Below the pieces are notes generated by a model, which worked only from the letters and a program-made list of their open reading frames with translations, was not told the DNA's origin and did not search any database. The position numbers and the translations under genes are program-made. From assembly GCA_030683605.1 (NCBI GenBank), contig JAUXPL010000011.1, forward strand, positions 1 to 64,000: DNA of 64,000 nucleotides, in the 5' to 3' direction. Position 1 is the first letter of the stretch. Each line of letters starts with the position of its first letter. Of this stretch, positions 30,581 to 43,423 are shown piece by piece. Source of the DNA: Candidatus Altimarinota bacterium (lineage in GTDB: Bacteria; Patescibacteriota; Gracilibacteria; BD1-5; UBA6164).

Positions 30581-31537
30581 ATGAAAATACTTACACTTTG
30601 ATTATGAGCATTTGGTTTTGCTATGAATAAGCTTTTATGAGAAAATAAACCAGATCATACATTTTATGCATTTGAGCTAAATAATGAGATAACAAATAGA
30701 GTAAAATTGGATAGACAACACCCTTATTTTTTTCCTTGATATAAATTACCTGATAATATTAATATAATTGATGATTATACTGATATTATTAGTGATATTG
30801 ATTTATTAATAATAGCAATTCCAGTACAATTTATTTCAAGTAGTATAGCTTGATTAAAAGATAATTTAAAACCAGGAGTTACTATTCTGAATTTAGCTAA
30901 ATGAATTGATATAAAATCTAATAAATTAATAAGTGAATTGGTTGATGAATTATTAGTTTGAAAAGATTATAATTATTCAGTTTTATCATGATGAATGATA
31001 GCTGCAGAAGTAGTAGAATGAAAAACACTATGAGCTGATTTATGAATAAAAAATATAGAAATATGAAATAGAATAAAATCATTTTTGGAAAATGATCATC
31101 TAAAAGTAAAAGTACAAACAAATATATTGAACATTGAATTATATTGAAGCTTAAAAAATATTATGGCAATAATGGTATGATATTATGAAGGGAAGTGAGA
31201 ATGAAAATCTAGTATATGATATCGTTTATTAAGTTTTTATGATGAAATGAAAGAAATAATCAAATTATATTGATGAAATGATAATCTTGATTTTTCTTAT
31301 TATTCGTTATGATGAGATATTGTAGCGACATGTTTCTGAAATTCAAGAAATCATTATTTTTGACAATTATTGTGATCTTGAAAGAATATTAGTCTTGTAT
31401 TAGAAATACTTAAATCTGAGAATAAACATGCTGAATGATATGAAACATTAAAAGCAGTTTATGATAAAGTAAAAGATGAGTTATGATTTGAAAATATTAA
31501 ATTGCTTTATAGTTTAATTCAACAAAAAAATATCTAA
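30581..31537 (+). CDS. gpsA: Glycerol-3-phosphate dehydrogenase, NAD(P)-dependent
   Basis: 318 residues, normal for GpsA (310-340). N-terminal Rossmann loop LGLGAFGFAM (three TGA glycines), PQ-like LLIIAIPVQFI, the catalytic region ILNLAKGID and NIELYGSLKNIMAIMVGYYEG (containing the catalytic Lys), and C-terminal GDIVATCFGNSRNHYFGQLLG are the GpsA signature blocks. Reduces dihydroxyacetone phosphate to sn-glycerol 3-phosphate, the backbone for phospholipids. Its presence suggests the cell can still make a lipid precursor although CPR bacteria often rely on host lipids. Confidence 0.92.
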
Positions 31538-31561
31538 ATCCTTAGGATTTAGATATTTTTT
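31525..31561. terminator. Bidirectional terminator
   Basis: AAATATCTAAATCC / GGATTTAGATATTT around TTA with A- and T-runs; it covers the gpsA stop codon and reaches the stop of the convergent gene. Confidence 0.85.
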
Positions 31562-32717
31562 ATCTTTCTAGATTTTTAATAGTCATTTTTAAAAGAAAAT
31601 ATTGTCTTATATATTGATTTTTTAAAGTTATACTTTTCTTTTCTACTATATCTAAATTGTATTTAGATACTAAAAATTCATTTACTCTGTTAATAAAATT
31701 TTGTTTTTCTGATAAACTCATTTTATTATTTTCTATGATTTTTTTAGTAATTATAGCTGTTTTTGTAGATAATTTGTATCAATCAATAACAATAATATTC
31801 ATTCATTTATAATTAACAATTCTTTTTTTAGTATCTTTTAAAATTAATTCTTCATTAATAGAAGATCCTGTTGAATTTACTAAAGTACCAGAATTGTTAT
31901 TAATTGAACTAGTATTATTAGAATTTACATTACTAATAATAGTTGCATTTCAACAATCTTTATCATAGTAACTTTTAGAAAAATCTCAATTTGGGCAAGA
32001 ATCTTTTACTAATATTTTGTATCATCCTCCACCTCAACCAGATCATCCACTTGAAACTACAATATTTTTATCTGTAAGAGCTACGAATTCTGAAGCTGAA
32101 CAAGTATAGATTATAGCAAATCAGTTAACTACTGGAGCAATATTTGAAGATGGATTAGCTATTCAATTATTACAACTAGATGCAACAATATCTGTAAGAG
32201 ATGATGTTTGGTATGTAGTATTTCAAAAATGTTTTACTTTAATTCTAACACTTGTTTTATTAGTATTTACTGGAATTAATAATTTAACAGGTTTAGAAAA
32301 ATTTAATTTCATTCAATTTATTCAAAATTTCACTTTTCATACATCCTCTTCATTAGTATTAATTGATAAAGGTAATGTATTTAAATTACTTGCTCAAACT
32401 GAAGTAACATCAAAACTAGTTCAGTTAGAGTTAGTTATTTGAGTATTTAATGGAACTATAGCAGTTATTGAACCACTTGAGAATTGTACAGCATTTGTAA
32501 ATGTAAATACTACAGCTCAAGTCAATGTCTCTCAAGTTCATACTTGAACAGATCATGATAAAGTAGTATTAGGATTATTGTAATCACTATCACTTCAATA
32601 TCATAATATTCATGCTATTGCAGGTAGATTTGAAGAAAAAAATAGTCCAAACAATAGAATTATTCAAAATATTAATCAACTGTTTTTTGTTAATTTTTGA
32701 ATATATGCATTTTTCAT
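31560..32717 (-). CDS. Exported glycine-rich surface protein of unknown family
   Basis: 385 residues. An N-terminal hydrophobic segment (LIFGIILLFGLFFSSNLPAI) is a signal peptide or anchor. A beta-rich domain of about 170 residues follows (TFTNAVQFSSGSITAIVPLN ... SVRIKVKHFG), then a glycine linker VVSSGGSGGGGGYKI, a cysteine-bearing motif KDSCPNGDFSKSYYDKDCG (about 238-256), an Asn/Ser linker and a charged helical C-terminus. The layout suggests a cell-wall or surface protein with protein-binding modules; I do not recognise the family. It is separated from the downstream glycosyltransferase genes by a 129-bp gap with no feature seen. Confidence 0.6.
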
Positions 32718-32846
32718 AATAATTGGATTATAAAAATAAATAATATCTTATAATAATATAAACTATATTAATTATATATAGTTTTATAATAAAGTCAAGT
32801 ATTTTGCATATTTTTTTACAAAATATTATTATTTTTATCAATTTAG

Positions 32847-34382
32847 TTATTTACAATGCCATATTCATAGAAAATTGCTTGGTTCATTATTTCAAATATC
32901 TTTATAAATCAATTGACAATTATTAATGATATTATTAATAAATTGCTTATTTAATGAATTTTTTATTGTTAAGTCATCTAAAACAAAATAGTATTTTTCA
33001 ATATTATCTATTTCTTTTATATCATTTAAATAAGAAATGTTAGTATAATTTTCATATTTAGCATCAATTATGTTTTTGTCTAAATTTTTACTTCATGTTA
33101 GATTAATTTTTATTCAATACTTACATATATCTACATTTTTTAAGTTGTACCAATAACATAAGTGAGGGAATCAAGATACTATAAATGATTTAGGATGATT
33201 TTTTTCTAAATAACTATAAGCCATTTTGAAATTAGGTTTAGGTGATGTATAATCTATATAGTAAAATCTTTGAGCTAATATTGTTAAATTATAAGATTTG
33301 TATATTCATACTATTGATACTATAATTGTAATTATTATCAATGATTTTTTAAATTTACCTATATAATCATCTAACAAATATCAAATAATATTAATTATGC
33401 TATATCATCAAATAAGAGTTATTATTGAATATAGATGGAACATATATCTAGTATGGGCCATATAACCATATGATATAAACAATATATTAATAATTATTAG
33501 TAATCAAAAAATTATAAATTCTACGACCTTTCATTTATAAATATAATATCAGATTCATATAATATAAGATATAAATATTATTCATAATTGATTATATATA
33601 CTTTCTATGTAAAAATATAAGTATGTAATGTAGTTAAAATCTCATAAACTATTTAGTAAAGGTATTGAATTTGTTATATTTAAATTTTTAATTGATATAT
33701 ATTTAAATCATAAATCAATAATTCAATAAATTAATAATACAATAATTAGTCAAAATAAGCTTATATATTTATTTTTTTCTCTTTCTTTAATTATTTTATA
33801 AATAAATAGTATTAATCATACAATAAAAAATCAAAAACAAAATGGATGAAATATTACTCATATAAGTGTTAATACTAGGAACCACAAATAATATTTGAAA
33901 TCATTATTTAATGAATATTTCCATAATAAATATGTATTAGATAAGTATATGAATGATAGTAATTCATAGAATCTTGCTTCACGACTCCAAATAATTTGCC
34001 AAGTAGAGAATGTAAATAAAAACATCATAAATAATAAGGCAATATTTTTATGTTTATTATTTTTTAGTAATTCTTTTGAAAAAATGAAGTAAATAATCAT
34101 ATTTAAAATACCTAATACAAAACTAGGAATTCTTGCTGAATAATCACTTATTCAAAAATTTTTAAAACTAATATTTTGTAAGAAAGTAAAAATATAATTT
34201 CAAAAGTCATATTTATCATTTGGTAAGAATGGTATAAAATTATTTAGATATGAAAAATATGATACAATAGAGCTATATCATTCATCTATCCAAAATGATC
34301 ATGTTCATAGTTCATAATATCTTATATATACTCAATAAATGAATATAAACAATAATATGATGTAGAAAATTATTTTTTTCAT
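32847..34382 (-). CDS. Multi-spanning GT39/PMT-like glycosyltransferase (GT-C)
   Basis: 511 residues. After a first hydrophobic helix comes the GT-C acidic motif GTGSFWIDEGYSSIV (Asp-Glu near residues 33-34), then about ten more membrane helices (for example IIWSREARFYELLSFIYLSN), and a C-terminal extracytoplasmic domain. This is the shape of ArnT/PMT-type enzymes that use polyprenyl-phosphate sugars and act on the outer face of the membrane. Acceptor unknown; the neighbourhood points to a surface glycan. Confidence 0.75.
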
Positions 34383-34493
34383 AATATTATTAATGTTGTT
34401 AATGATTCTTTAATTGATTAAATAAATACCTTAAATTTGCAATAAATCAAGATTTAATGTATTATATTTATAATATATTTTAAAAAAAAATCA

Positions 34494-34694
34494 ATGAAGA
34501 ATGATATATTCTTGTTTTTTATATTATTATTAATATTTGTAATATTAATATTTCTTTGAAACTTAGACTTAAATTTGAATAATTTGTTTCTTTGAACTGT
34601 TTTATCAAATAAAATATGGCTTACGATTATTATTTGATTATCAATATTTATTTATTGAAAAAAAATTATAGATGGTTTTGACGAATATAAATAA
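34494..34694 (+). CDS. Small two-helix membrane protein
   Basis: 66 residues (MKNDIFLFFILLLIFVILIF ... WLTIIIGLSIFIYGKKIIDG), two hydrophobic segments and a short polar tail. No family recognised. It starts the plus-strand pair with the large membrane glycosyltransferase that follows 27 bp downstream, and may assist it; this is inference from position. Confidence 0.5.
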
Positions 34695-34721
34695 TGAATT
34701 TTTAATAACTAAAATTAATTA

Positions 34722-36635
34722 ATGATATCAAAAGAAAATTTTATTAAAATTATTTCAAATATTTTTTGGATATGTTTTGGCTTATTCATTTATAGTCAGA
34801 TTTTTGATCAGACTATTTTTTGATTTGATTTAAATACAAATCCATTTTTTTCTAGGTTTTTATTAAATTTAAAAAATATATGATATTGAATAATTATTCT
34901 ATTAGTTTCTTTAGGGAGTTTGTTAATTTATAATAATAGGAAATCATTTATAGATTTAAATTTTAAAAAGCAAAATGAAATAGAATTGGAACAAAAAAGA
35001 AAAGATGATTTTCCAACTAAGTTTCCAATATTAAACAGAATTTATTGAATTAGATACATTGCAAAAATTATTTATATAGAATGATATATTTATTCATTAG
35101 GTCTTTTTCTAATAATAATACTTGGGTTAATATTAAAATATTATATATCACAAAATGTTTCACCAGAAAATGATGAGACATATACATATATGGTCATAGA
35201 ATGATATAATAAGTTCAAGAATATGTGAGTTACACCTTCATGAGAAATGTATGATAATACTCATGTATTATTTAATTATTTTACTACATATTTTTATAAT
35301 TTCTTTTATGATAACTGATTCAATAAATTATTTGCACTTAGGTCATTTAATATTGTCTTATGAAGTATCTTAACCTTACCTTTATATATATTTATTAAAA
35401 AAATTACAAATAAAAATATAGCATTTTTATCTGTATTTTTAACTACATTTAATTGGTATTTACTATTAACATTTATTACTGCTAGGCCATATGTGTTATT
35501 TACTGTATTTTCTGTTATAGGATCTATATTACTCATTTTTTGATTTAATGATTTTATAAAAAATCAAAAAATAACTAAAATATCAATTATTTATATTTTT
35601 TGATGATTATTGTTATGATTAGTTAATTTTTATGAATGACATATATTATGATTGTATCATAATGTTTTTTTAATTATAATACTTTGATTCTATGTATTAT
35701 TTAATACTAGATTTGAAAAATCTATTAAATTGTTATGATCTTGATTAATTTTAGGACTATTATTTATTTCTTTTTTATATTTTTTCAAACCTACATTTTT
35801 AGAATTTATTATTAAAACATTTAATCCAGTATTTTCTTCTATATTTGTAACTATTTCATATAATCAATTCTCATATTTTACATGATTTGGTTTATTAATA
35901 ATTCTATTATTAATTTCTTATATTTTTATATATAATAATAATGATTATAAAATTTTAGCTATTTATTTAATTTTTTGAGCATTATTGTTTCATGCATATT
36001 TGTTTTGAACTAGATTAAATAGTTTTAAATATTTAGTAGATTATTTAGTAATATTGTTAATTATTTTTTCTATTTTTATTTTTACTTTTAATAATAATAA
36101 AATTAAAGCATGATTATTATTACTTGTATTATTTACTAATATCTATTGAATAATAAAAGTATACAATGATGATATTACATTAATTGTATTATATAACGAA
36201 AATTCATTAAAAGAATTTGATTTATGTAAAAATTACAATGTTATAGCAACTGATTCACCAGGAAGGGCATATTTCGCATATTGAAATAATAAAGAAATAT
36301 ACTCTCTACCATCATTTAAAGATAGCTATCATGTAAAAAATGATAAATATTTATATTTGGATATATATTCTATAAAGGATATCAATCATCTAAGAAATAT
36401 AGTCAAAAAAAGTTGACCTGTTTGTTTTGTATTTAGCCACAATATGTTCAATGAGTCATGAATGTTTTGAAATAAAATATTGTTTGATTTTGTAATGTAT
36501 AAATGAAATAAATTAAAAGAGAAAAATTTATATGATAGACCATTTGGAACTTGAAAATATCCTCTTACAAACAAAAATAATTGAGTTGTATTAGTTATTG
36601 ATAATTCTATTTTTGATATAAAGTCACAATATTAG
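34722..36635 (+). CDS. Large polytopic membrane protein, GT-C glycosyltransferase-like
   Basis: 637 residues with roughly a dozen hydrophobic segments and a C-terminal soluble part. The loop after the early helices contains PENDETYTYMVIEGYNKFKN, SWEMYDNTHVLFNY-like acidic residues and ALRSFNIVLGSILTLPLYIF, resembling GT39/GT83-type enzymes, but no decisive motif is visible. The C-terminal region (about 500-637) ends VVLVIDNSIFDIKSQY. It overlaps the convergent flippase gene by 45 bp at the 3' end, which is unusual and is seen with both frames intact. Confidence 0.65.
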
Positions 36636-37811
36636 TATCCAGATTCAATAACTAATTATTGTAGCAATACTTATTCATATAAGTCATAATAAATTAACAA
36701 GAATAAAGTTCAAAATTATATTTAAAATAGCTATAAATATTGAAATAATCATAATTGTTTTATAATTTCAGTAATTTGTTAATATACCACTAAAAAAACT
36801 TTGTAATACTGCAAATAATGGAAATAAAGATAATATTTCCATTATTTTTATTGATGATTCAAATCATTTTCAATATATTAAATTAATTCAAAAATCTGAT
36901 AAATATATTATTGTAATAGTTATAATTAAATTCAATCAAATTATCCATTTTAAATATTTTTTGAATAATTCTTTGATTACTATTTTATCTTGGTTTATAT
37001 TAAATAATGGAAGTATTCACATAACTATGGCAATAGTAAAAATTGTAGATTTATTTACTATGTTAGTTGCTATATTATAGTATCATAATTCTTTATTTGA
37101 GAAGAAATAAGATATCATTACATTATCTATACTTGTGAGTAATATAAATGAAACTGATGATAAACTTAACCAAATATATCTAATAATTAATGTTTTAGAT
37201 ATATCGTAATTAAATTCAAAAATTTTTATCTTATTTTTTATAAATATGTTAAAACTATAATATATTGTTGGAACAGCATATCAAATAACAAATGCAATTA
37301 TAATGTCATTAATTGAAAGATTTTTATCTGTAAAATAAAATATTAATAATAAAATTATTTGTAAAAAGTATTCTATAAAAACAAAGTGAAAATTTGTTTT
37401 ATTATCATGTAGTGCATAAAATATATTTTGAGGCATTCAACTAATATTTACAAATAGAAATATCAGAATCAAGTATATATAATTTATATCTTTTATTCAT
37501 TCAATATTATTGTATAAAAAATAAAATATCATAAAAAATATTATATTTATTACTATTCTTAGTATATACCCATTAGCTATTATCTCTTTTCATTTATTAT
37601 TTAATTTTTCTTCTACTAGTTCTTTTTTTATTGCATCTTGAATAGGTACTCATAAAAATATTCAAAAAAGTGAAACATATGTAAGTATAAGCATAAATAG
37701 TCAATAATTTTCAACTCAAACAGATTTAGGTAAAAATATCAAAAAAAACACTCATCATATAAGTGTGATTAATTGAGATAAATATCCATAAATTAGTTGT
37801 TTTTTAATCAT
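36591..37811 (-). CDS. Polysaccharide flippase (Wzx/MATE-like)
   Basis: 406 residues, about twelve hydrophobic helices. The opening LIYGYLSQLITLIGGVFFLIF with PKSVGVENYGLFML, and the central LLTSIDNVMISYFFSNKELG YYNIATNIV are the typical start and mid-protein pattern of Wzx/MVF-family lipid-linked oligosaccharide flippases. It would move the glycan repeat unit made by the neighbouring glycosyltransferases across the membrane. First of several minus-strand genes at 36.6-43.2 kb (last in transcription order) that are closely packed, in parts overlapping. Confidence 0.85.
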
Positions 37812-37816
37812 AAGAA

Positions 37817-38770
37817 TTATTTAGTTTTATAGTATATTTTTAAAATAAATGGTAATGCAAAAGAGGGAATTAAAAATAAAAATCAGAATAATAGTATTTT
37901 TATTTTTTTTGTATTATTTTTTAAGGATTTTAACCATATATTAAATCATTTTTTTAATTGTCTATCAATTATACACCATTGATAATATTCAAAATACCAT
38001 TTTCATAAAATATTTTTATCTATTTTATTAATGTTTTCAAAGTTTTCTTGTATTAATATATCATATCAAATAATCATTTGTTTTGCTCTTTTATATATAT
38101 TAGAATATGATGTTAGGTTATCTTTTTGTTCTCATTGAATTCTAGAACTATCAACTAAAAATCAATATTTATTTATATATTTAGAGCTTCATATTTTGTA
38201 TAATCTAAGCCAAAAAATATTTTCTAATCAATTAGGACATTTTTCTTCAAATCTAATGTTTCATAATTTATGTAAATTTATGAATCATGGAAAATCTCAC
38301 TTGTGAGATTTTCCTGTAATCAATTTTTCATAATCAACTATTATATATTCATTACTATTATCTATTAATTCACTTTTTCTATTTGTTATATGTTTTGGTA
38401 AATTAGATTTATAATGATAAGATACATATTCATTACTTTTAGAATATTCAATAGAAACATCATTTAATACTCATTTTTGAAATTCATCATCACTATCAAG
38501 AATACATAGTAAATCACTATCTTTTGAAATTAATTTATCTATAGCATAGTTTACACTTTTTAATTTTCAACTATTTTCTTTGTATATATATTTTATTTTA
38601 TTATTTATGTATTTTTCTATTTTTTTGTTAGTATTATCACTTGATCAATCATCAACAATAAATAACTCAAAATTTTCATAATTTTGAGTTATTACACTTT
38701 TTATAGCATTTTCTATACACCATTCTCTATTGTATGTAGGAATAATTATTGATATTTTATAGTTTTTCAT
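37817..38770 (-). CDS. GT2 family glycosyltransferase
   Basis: 317 residues. Begins MKNYKISIIIPTYNREWCIE, the GT2 nucleotide-binding start, followed by FIVDDGSSDNTNK, KENSGKLKSVNYAID and the metal motif CILDSDDEF near residue 99. The last 40 residues carry one hydrophobic helix (LLFGFLFLIPSFALPFIL). Cytosolic transferase of the inverting GT-A type; donor and acceptor cannot be read off. Start overlaps the next gene's end by 14 bp. Confidence 0.85.
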
Positions 38771-39830
38771 AAATATCTGATAGTTTTATAATGTATTTTT
38801 CTAAACTATACTTTTTTACTTCTTCTAATCAATTTTTTATTAAATTATCTCTTAATTTTGTATTGTTAAATATTTTTTCTATTTTTTCTGATAAATCTTT
38901 TGAATCTTTTTTTATAAATAATAAAGCATTTTTTTCATTTATCATTATTTCATTTAATCCTTCTATATTTGATGCTACAACTGGACATGCACATGCATTT
39001 GCTTCAATACCTGTTAGTCACAATGATTCTCTATGACTTGGAAATACAAAGCAATTTATAGAATTATAAAATATTATCATATCATTTACGTAACCTATCA
39101 ATTTTATAGATTTTGATAAATCATTTTTATTTATGAAATCAATTATATAATTCTTATCTGGTCAATCTCATGCTAATATAAATTTCAATTTATATCATTT
39201 TTTTAATAATATATCTGCAGATTCAATAAATTCTTTATATCATTTTCATTCATATAATCTACTTGCGAATCAAACTATTAAATCATTATTTGTAAATCAA
39301 TATTTATTATTCTCTATTTCTATTTTTTTGAATTTATTTAAATCTACAAAATTATACAATATTTCTATTTTATTTGAATCATATTTTGTTTTTTCTAGTA
39401 TTTTATTTTTTGTAGCTTCAGATACAGCAATAAATAAATCTACTTTTTTTCTAAAACTATTCATCAAAAACGGATAGATTTTTCATTCTTGGAAAATCTG
39501 TCAATGTTCTTGTAAAATCAATTTTATATTTGGAAAAAATAGTTTTTTTAACAAATATCATATTATTTGAGATTTAGCTAAATGACAATGAATTACTTCT
39601 ATTTTGTTTTGTATTATTATGTTTCTGAGTTGATTTATAGGGAAATTATATTTATTATTAGAATCATTTAATATTATATTTCTATTATTTATTTTTGTAT
39701 TAATATCAACTTTTCTTAAAGCATACAATAAAATATTGTTATTCAAATTTTGTATTTCAAAAAATCATTTAACAACAGTTTGAGCTCATCATAATCATAA
39801 ATGATCAATTATATGTAATATTTTTTTCAT
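38757..39830 (-). CDS. GT4 family glycosyltransferase
   Basis: 357 residues. GT-B fold: N-terminal HIIDHLGLGGAQTVVKGFF (glycine-rich acceptor loop) and VIHCHLAKSQI; C-terminal IVGFASRLYEGKGYKEFIES, KFILAGDGPDK and the retaining GT4 motif FPSHRESLGLTGIEANAC with its Glu pair (E-x7-E type). Uses a nucleotide-activated sugar in the cytosol. Part of the closely spaced glycosyltransferase operon. Confidence 0.88.
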
Positions 39831-39833
39831 ATA

Positions 39834-40976
39834 TTATATGCTATTAGTTAAAATTTTTTCATACTCATTTGCTATGTTTGTCCAACTTTTATTTTTTACT
39901 ATTTCAAATGATTTTTTTCACTTTTTATCTAGATTTCAATTTTGCCATTCTAAATATGCTATTTCCAATTTATTAGTTATATCACTTGAATCATTTACAT
40001 TAATTAACCATCAATTATCATTAAATAATTCACTAGTTCAACCTACATTTGTAATAATAATTGGTAAACTGCTTGCTAATGCTTCTAATAATGTATTACT
40101 CATTCATTCATTTTCACTTGCTAGAACATATATATCATTATTATTGTATTCTTTTGCTAGTTCTTTGTGTTCTTTTTTTCATTGAAATATAACTTTATTT
40201 TCTATATAATATTTTTTAGATAATATTAATAAATTATCATATTCTTCTCAAGTTCATATTATATTTAATACTACATTTTCTTTATTATTTGAAAATGTTT
40301 TGAATCAATCTAATAAATAATGAATTCATTTTCTTTGTGTTAATCTTCAAACATACAATATATTAAAAATATTTTTATTTTTATTTTTTTCTATGTTAAA
40401 TTCTTCTAAATTTATTCAATTTTCTATTATTTCAATATTTTGATTTGCTAAAATATTTAGTGCTAAATCTTTTAATCAATTAGAGTTTGCTATTACTTTA
40501 TATGAATTTTTCCAAAAAACTGGAGCTAGATACTGAAATATATATTTGTCTAATTTCTCCCATTTTTTTTCATAAAATGGAGTTTCAGCTCATCTTAATA
40601 GAGAAATATATGGTAAATCAAAAATTTTTTTATATAAATATCATATTCAAATAGCTGGATATGACCAACACATAAGTAAATCATATTTGTTATTTTTCAT
40701 TAATATATAAGATTTTATCAATGTTTTAAATGTATAACAAAGTAAATCTTTAATTGATTGATTTTGACTATTTTTTCATTTTTTTCATATATCTAAATAT
40801 ATTATTTTTATATTATCAGAAAAAACTTCTTCAAAATATTTGTGACTTGAAGAAGTAATTAAAGTATAATTGAAATTATTATTTTTTGAGAATTCTTTAA
40901 ACAAATAGTAGTTTGCATTTGCTTGTCCTCATCATAGAGGAGGGAATTCATAATTTAAAACTAATATATTTTTCAT
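39834..40976 (-). CDS. GT4 family glycosyltransferase
   Basis: 380 residues. Start MKNILVLNYEFPPLGGGQAN is the classic GT4 opening. LLMCWSYPAIGIGYLYKKIF and YVGRLTQRKGIHYLLDGF follow, with IIGTGEEYDNLL, VIFQGKKEHKELAKEYNNND and the C-terminal SENEGMSNTLLEALASSLPI. Retaining cytosolic sugar transferase of the surface glycan locus. Three base pairs separate it from the next gene in the operon. Confidence 0.88.
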
Positions 40977-40978
40977 AT

Positions 40979-41914
40979 TTATTTTTTAAAATTTATTTTT
41001 TCTGAAATTATATATAGAGGTCTTCATCTAGTCTCATTATAGATTCTTCAAATATATTCTCATAAAATCCACATAAATATAAAGAGTAATCACATAAAAC
41101 CTAGTAGTACTACATTTATCCATTTATATAATGGATAATCTGTTCAATTTATGAAAAAATCATAAGTAATATACAAGAAAAATATACTAGATAGAATAAT
41201 TATAAAAAATCATATTATTGCTCATAGTTTTAATGGAAAAGTAGAAAAATTAAGTATTCAATCCATTGCTAATTTAATCATTTTTTTCCATGTATATCAT
41301 GTTTCTCAATAGATTCTTTCAGGTCTATCAAAGTCTACAAAAGTAGTTTTAAAGCCTACCCAAGCAAACATTCATCTAATATATCTATCTTTTTCTTTTA
41401 GTTTATTAAATGTTTTTAAAACTTTTTTATCTATTAATCTGAAATCTCATACATCTCTAGGAATTTGAGTATCTGATACTTTTGATAGTATTTTGTAGTA
41501 TAATATTGCAGTATATTTTTTCAAAAATTTATCATTTCTGTTTCTTCTTCTAGCATATACTACTTCGAATCATTTCTCCCACTCTTTTATCATTTTAAGA
41601 ATTAGAATAGGTGGATCCTGCATATCAGCATCCATACTAACTATTAAATCTCAACTTGCTTTCATATATCAAGCTGTTAGAGCTTGTTGATGTCCGAAGT
41701 TTCTACTTAGATTTATTCATTTTACATTTTCATTTAATTTTGTTTTTTTTAATATTTCTTTCCATGTAGAATCATTACTTCAGTCATTTACAAATATAAT
41801 TTCATAATTATATTTTTCTGAAATACTTGATAATATTTTTTTTAGAGCTAAATAAACCAAAGAAATGTTTTTTTCTTCTCTAAAAGCAGGAATTATTATA
41901 GAAACTGTATTCAT
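40979..41914 (-). CDS. Polyprenyl-phosphate glycosyltransferase (DPM1/GtrB-like)
   Basis: 311 residues. N-terminal GT2 domain: SIIIPAFREEKNISLVYLAL, IIFVNDGSNDST, GHQQALTAGYMKA and the metal-binding VSMDADMQDPP (about 94-104). Two C-terminal membrane helices (IIGFFIIILSSIFFLYITYD and WINVVLLGFMGLLFIFMWIL) are typical of GtrB/ArnC-type enzymes, which load a sugar onto undecaprenyl phosphate. The product would feed the PMT-like transferases encoded at 32.8-36.6 kb. Confidence 0.85.
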
Positions 41915-41939
41915 ATTATTTGATTAACTAATATTTATT

Positions 41940-43238
41940 TTATCTCACCCATATTACTCTTGTATTATCCCAATCCCATTTTGAAGTAATTGAATTATCT
42001 TTCTCTGTATAGTCATTACAAGTTCAATGTATGAATTCTCATTTATGAACTGCTCATTTTTCATTTACAAATCATCAAATTCTTAATACAGTATCATCTC
42101 ACAATGTTTTTTTAGTATTACATCAGTAAAACATATCTTTCCATTTTCACATTGTAGATAATTTTCATTGTATGTTTACAAATCATCAAATATAATCACT
42201 AGTCCATTTTTCTCAGTTTGGAGCTTTACAATTAATAATATTTTTAATTTTTTCATAATCAAAATTTTTATTTTCAAAGTTTACATTATTTATTAGCCAT
42301 GATCATTCACTATTTAAACTTTTTAAATTATCACTAACAGCAAAATCTTTAGTAAAAATATTTTTTATTGTATCCAATTCATAATTAATACTTCAATTCA
42401 AACACATATTTTTTCAAATTTTGTAGTATATTCTTGTCCATCATCCTCAATTACTATCCATATCACAATAAGCTGTAATAGCCTTTCTTTCAGTTTTTCA
42501 AGCTAATTTATTAAAAGGTTTAATATAGTAAAATCATGTTTCATTCCATCATCCATTTTTTATTTCTAGACATGACATTGCTTGTGTATCAAGTGTTTTT
42601 ACAAAATGTGTATAATTTAATAGCTTATTTAGATTTGTTTTATCTCATATATATTTTGTTTCATCATCCATATATATTGTATATGCTTCAAGCGTATTTA
42701 ATACATCTACTCATAGTTTAGTTTCTTGAATAGGCCTTTCGCTCTTATTTTCTATTGCAATTCATACTTTATCTCAATAATTAAATGCTTTTCTAACTGT
42801 ATTTGGTTGATATTTAGTATTTTTATCTGATTCATAAAATCACATTAATTGATATTTTTGTTTTTTTTCATCAGTAGCATATGTGTAATTATTTAGGTAT
42901 TTATAATTCTTATTTAAAAGAGGGTCTTTTATTTCAGATATTCATAAGTCAGAAAATACTTTTGTTCATGCAAATCATTGATAAGTAATAATCTCTCAAC
43001 TAGCAGTAATACTTACTGATTCATCAGATAATGGGTAAGTTTTATTTTTTGTATAGTATATTTTTAAATTATCATTTATTTTTAAAATATCTGTATATCT
43101 TTTTACATCTCTAGTATTTTCATTTCATGATAAAAAATACGAATATACGATTGTTAATGAAATAATTAATAATCATATAGCAATCAATATTTCTCATTTA
43201 TTAGTTAATGCATTTTTTAAATTATTTAATTTAATCAT
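41940..43238 (-). CDS. Pilin-like protein with a fibrinogen-like C-terminal region
   Basis: 432 residues. N-terminal hydrophobic helix ILIAIGLLIISLTIVYSYFL, followed by RDVKRYTDILKINDNLKIYY and TKNKTYPL, the helix-to-head pattern of type II secretion pseudopilins. From about residue 235, TQAMSCLEIKNGGWNETGFY and AITAYCDMDSNGGGWTRIYY match the opening of fibrinogen-like/COLF1 domains (CxxI...YxI.P...YCDM..GGGWT). Cysteines are frequent in the remainder, suggesting disulfides outside the cell. Such domains bind sugars or proteins in eukaryotes. It has its own good promoter and is not obviously a glycan enzyme although it starts the glycosyltransferase operon. Confidence 0.7.
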
Positions 43239-43277
43239 ATTAATTTTGTAAAAATAAGTAAATAAATATATACATAT

Positions 43278-43306
43278 ATTATAAAATATTAATTTTTAAA
43301 AGTCAA
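43278..43306 (-). promoter_or_regulatory. Promoter of the pilin-like/glycosyltransferase operon
   Basis: On the minus strand: TTGACT (43306-43301), 17-bp spacer, TATAAT (43283-43278). The start codon is 40 bases downstream. The adjoining TTGACA at 43313-43318 on the plus strand may serve the divergent gene at 43424. Confidence 0.75.
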
Positions 43307-43423
43307 TTATCTTTGACATAATAATAAATAAATGATAACATTATTATAAAGAAGGCTTGAAAAACTCACATCTTGAAAAAAATATTCTTTTTTGCTTTCT
43401 AAATTAATACTAAATTAATAAAA

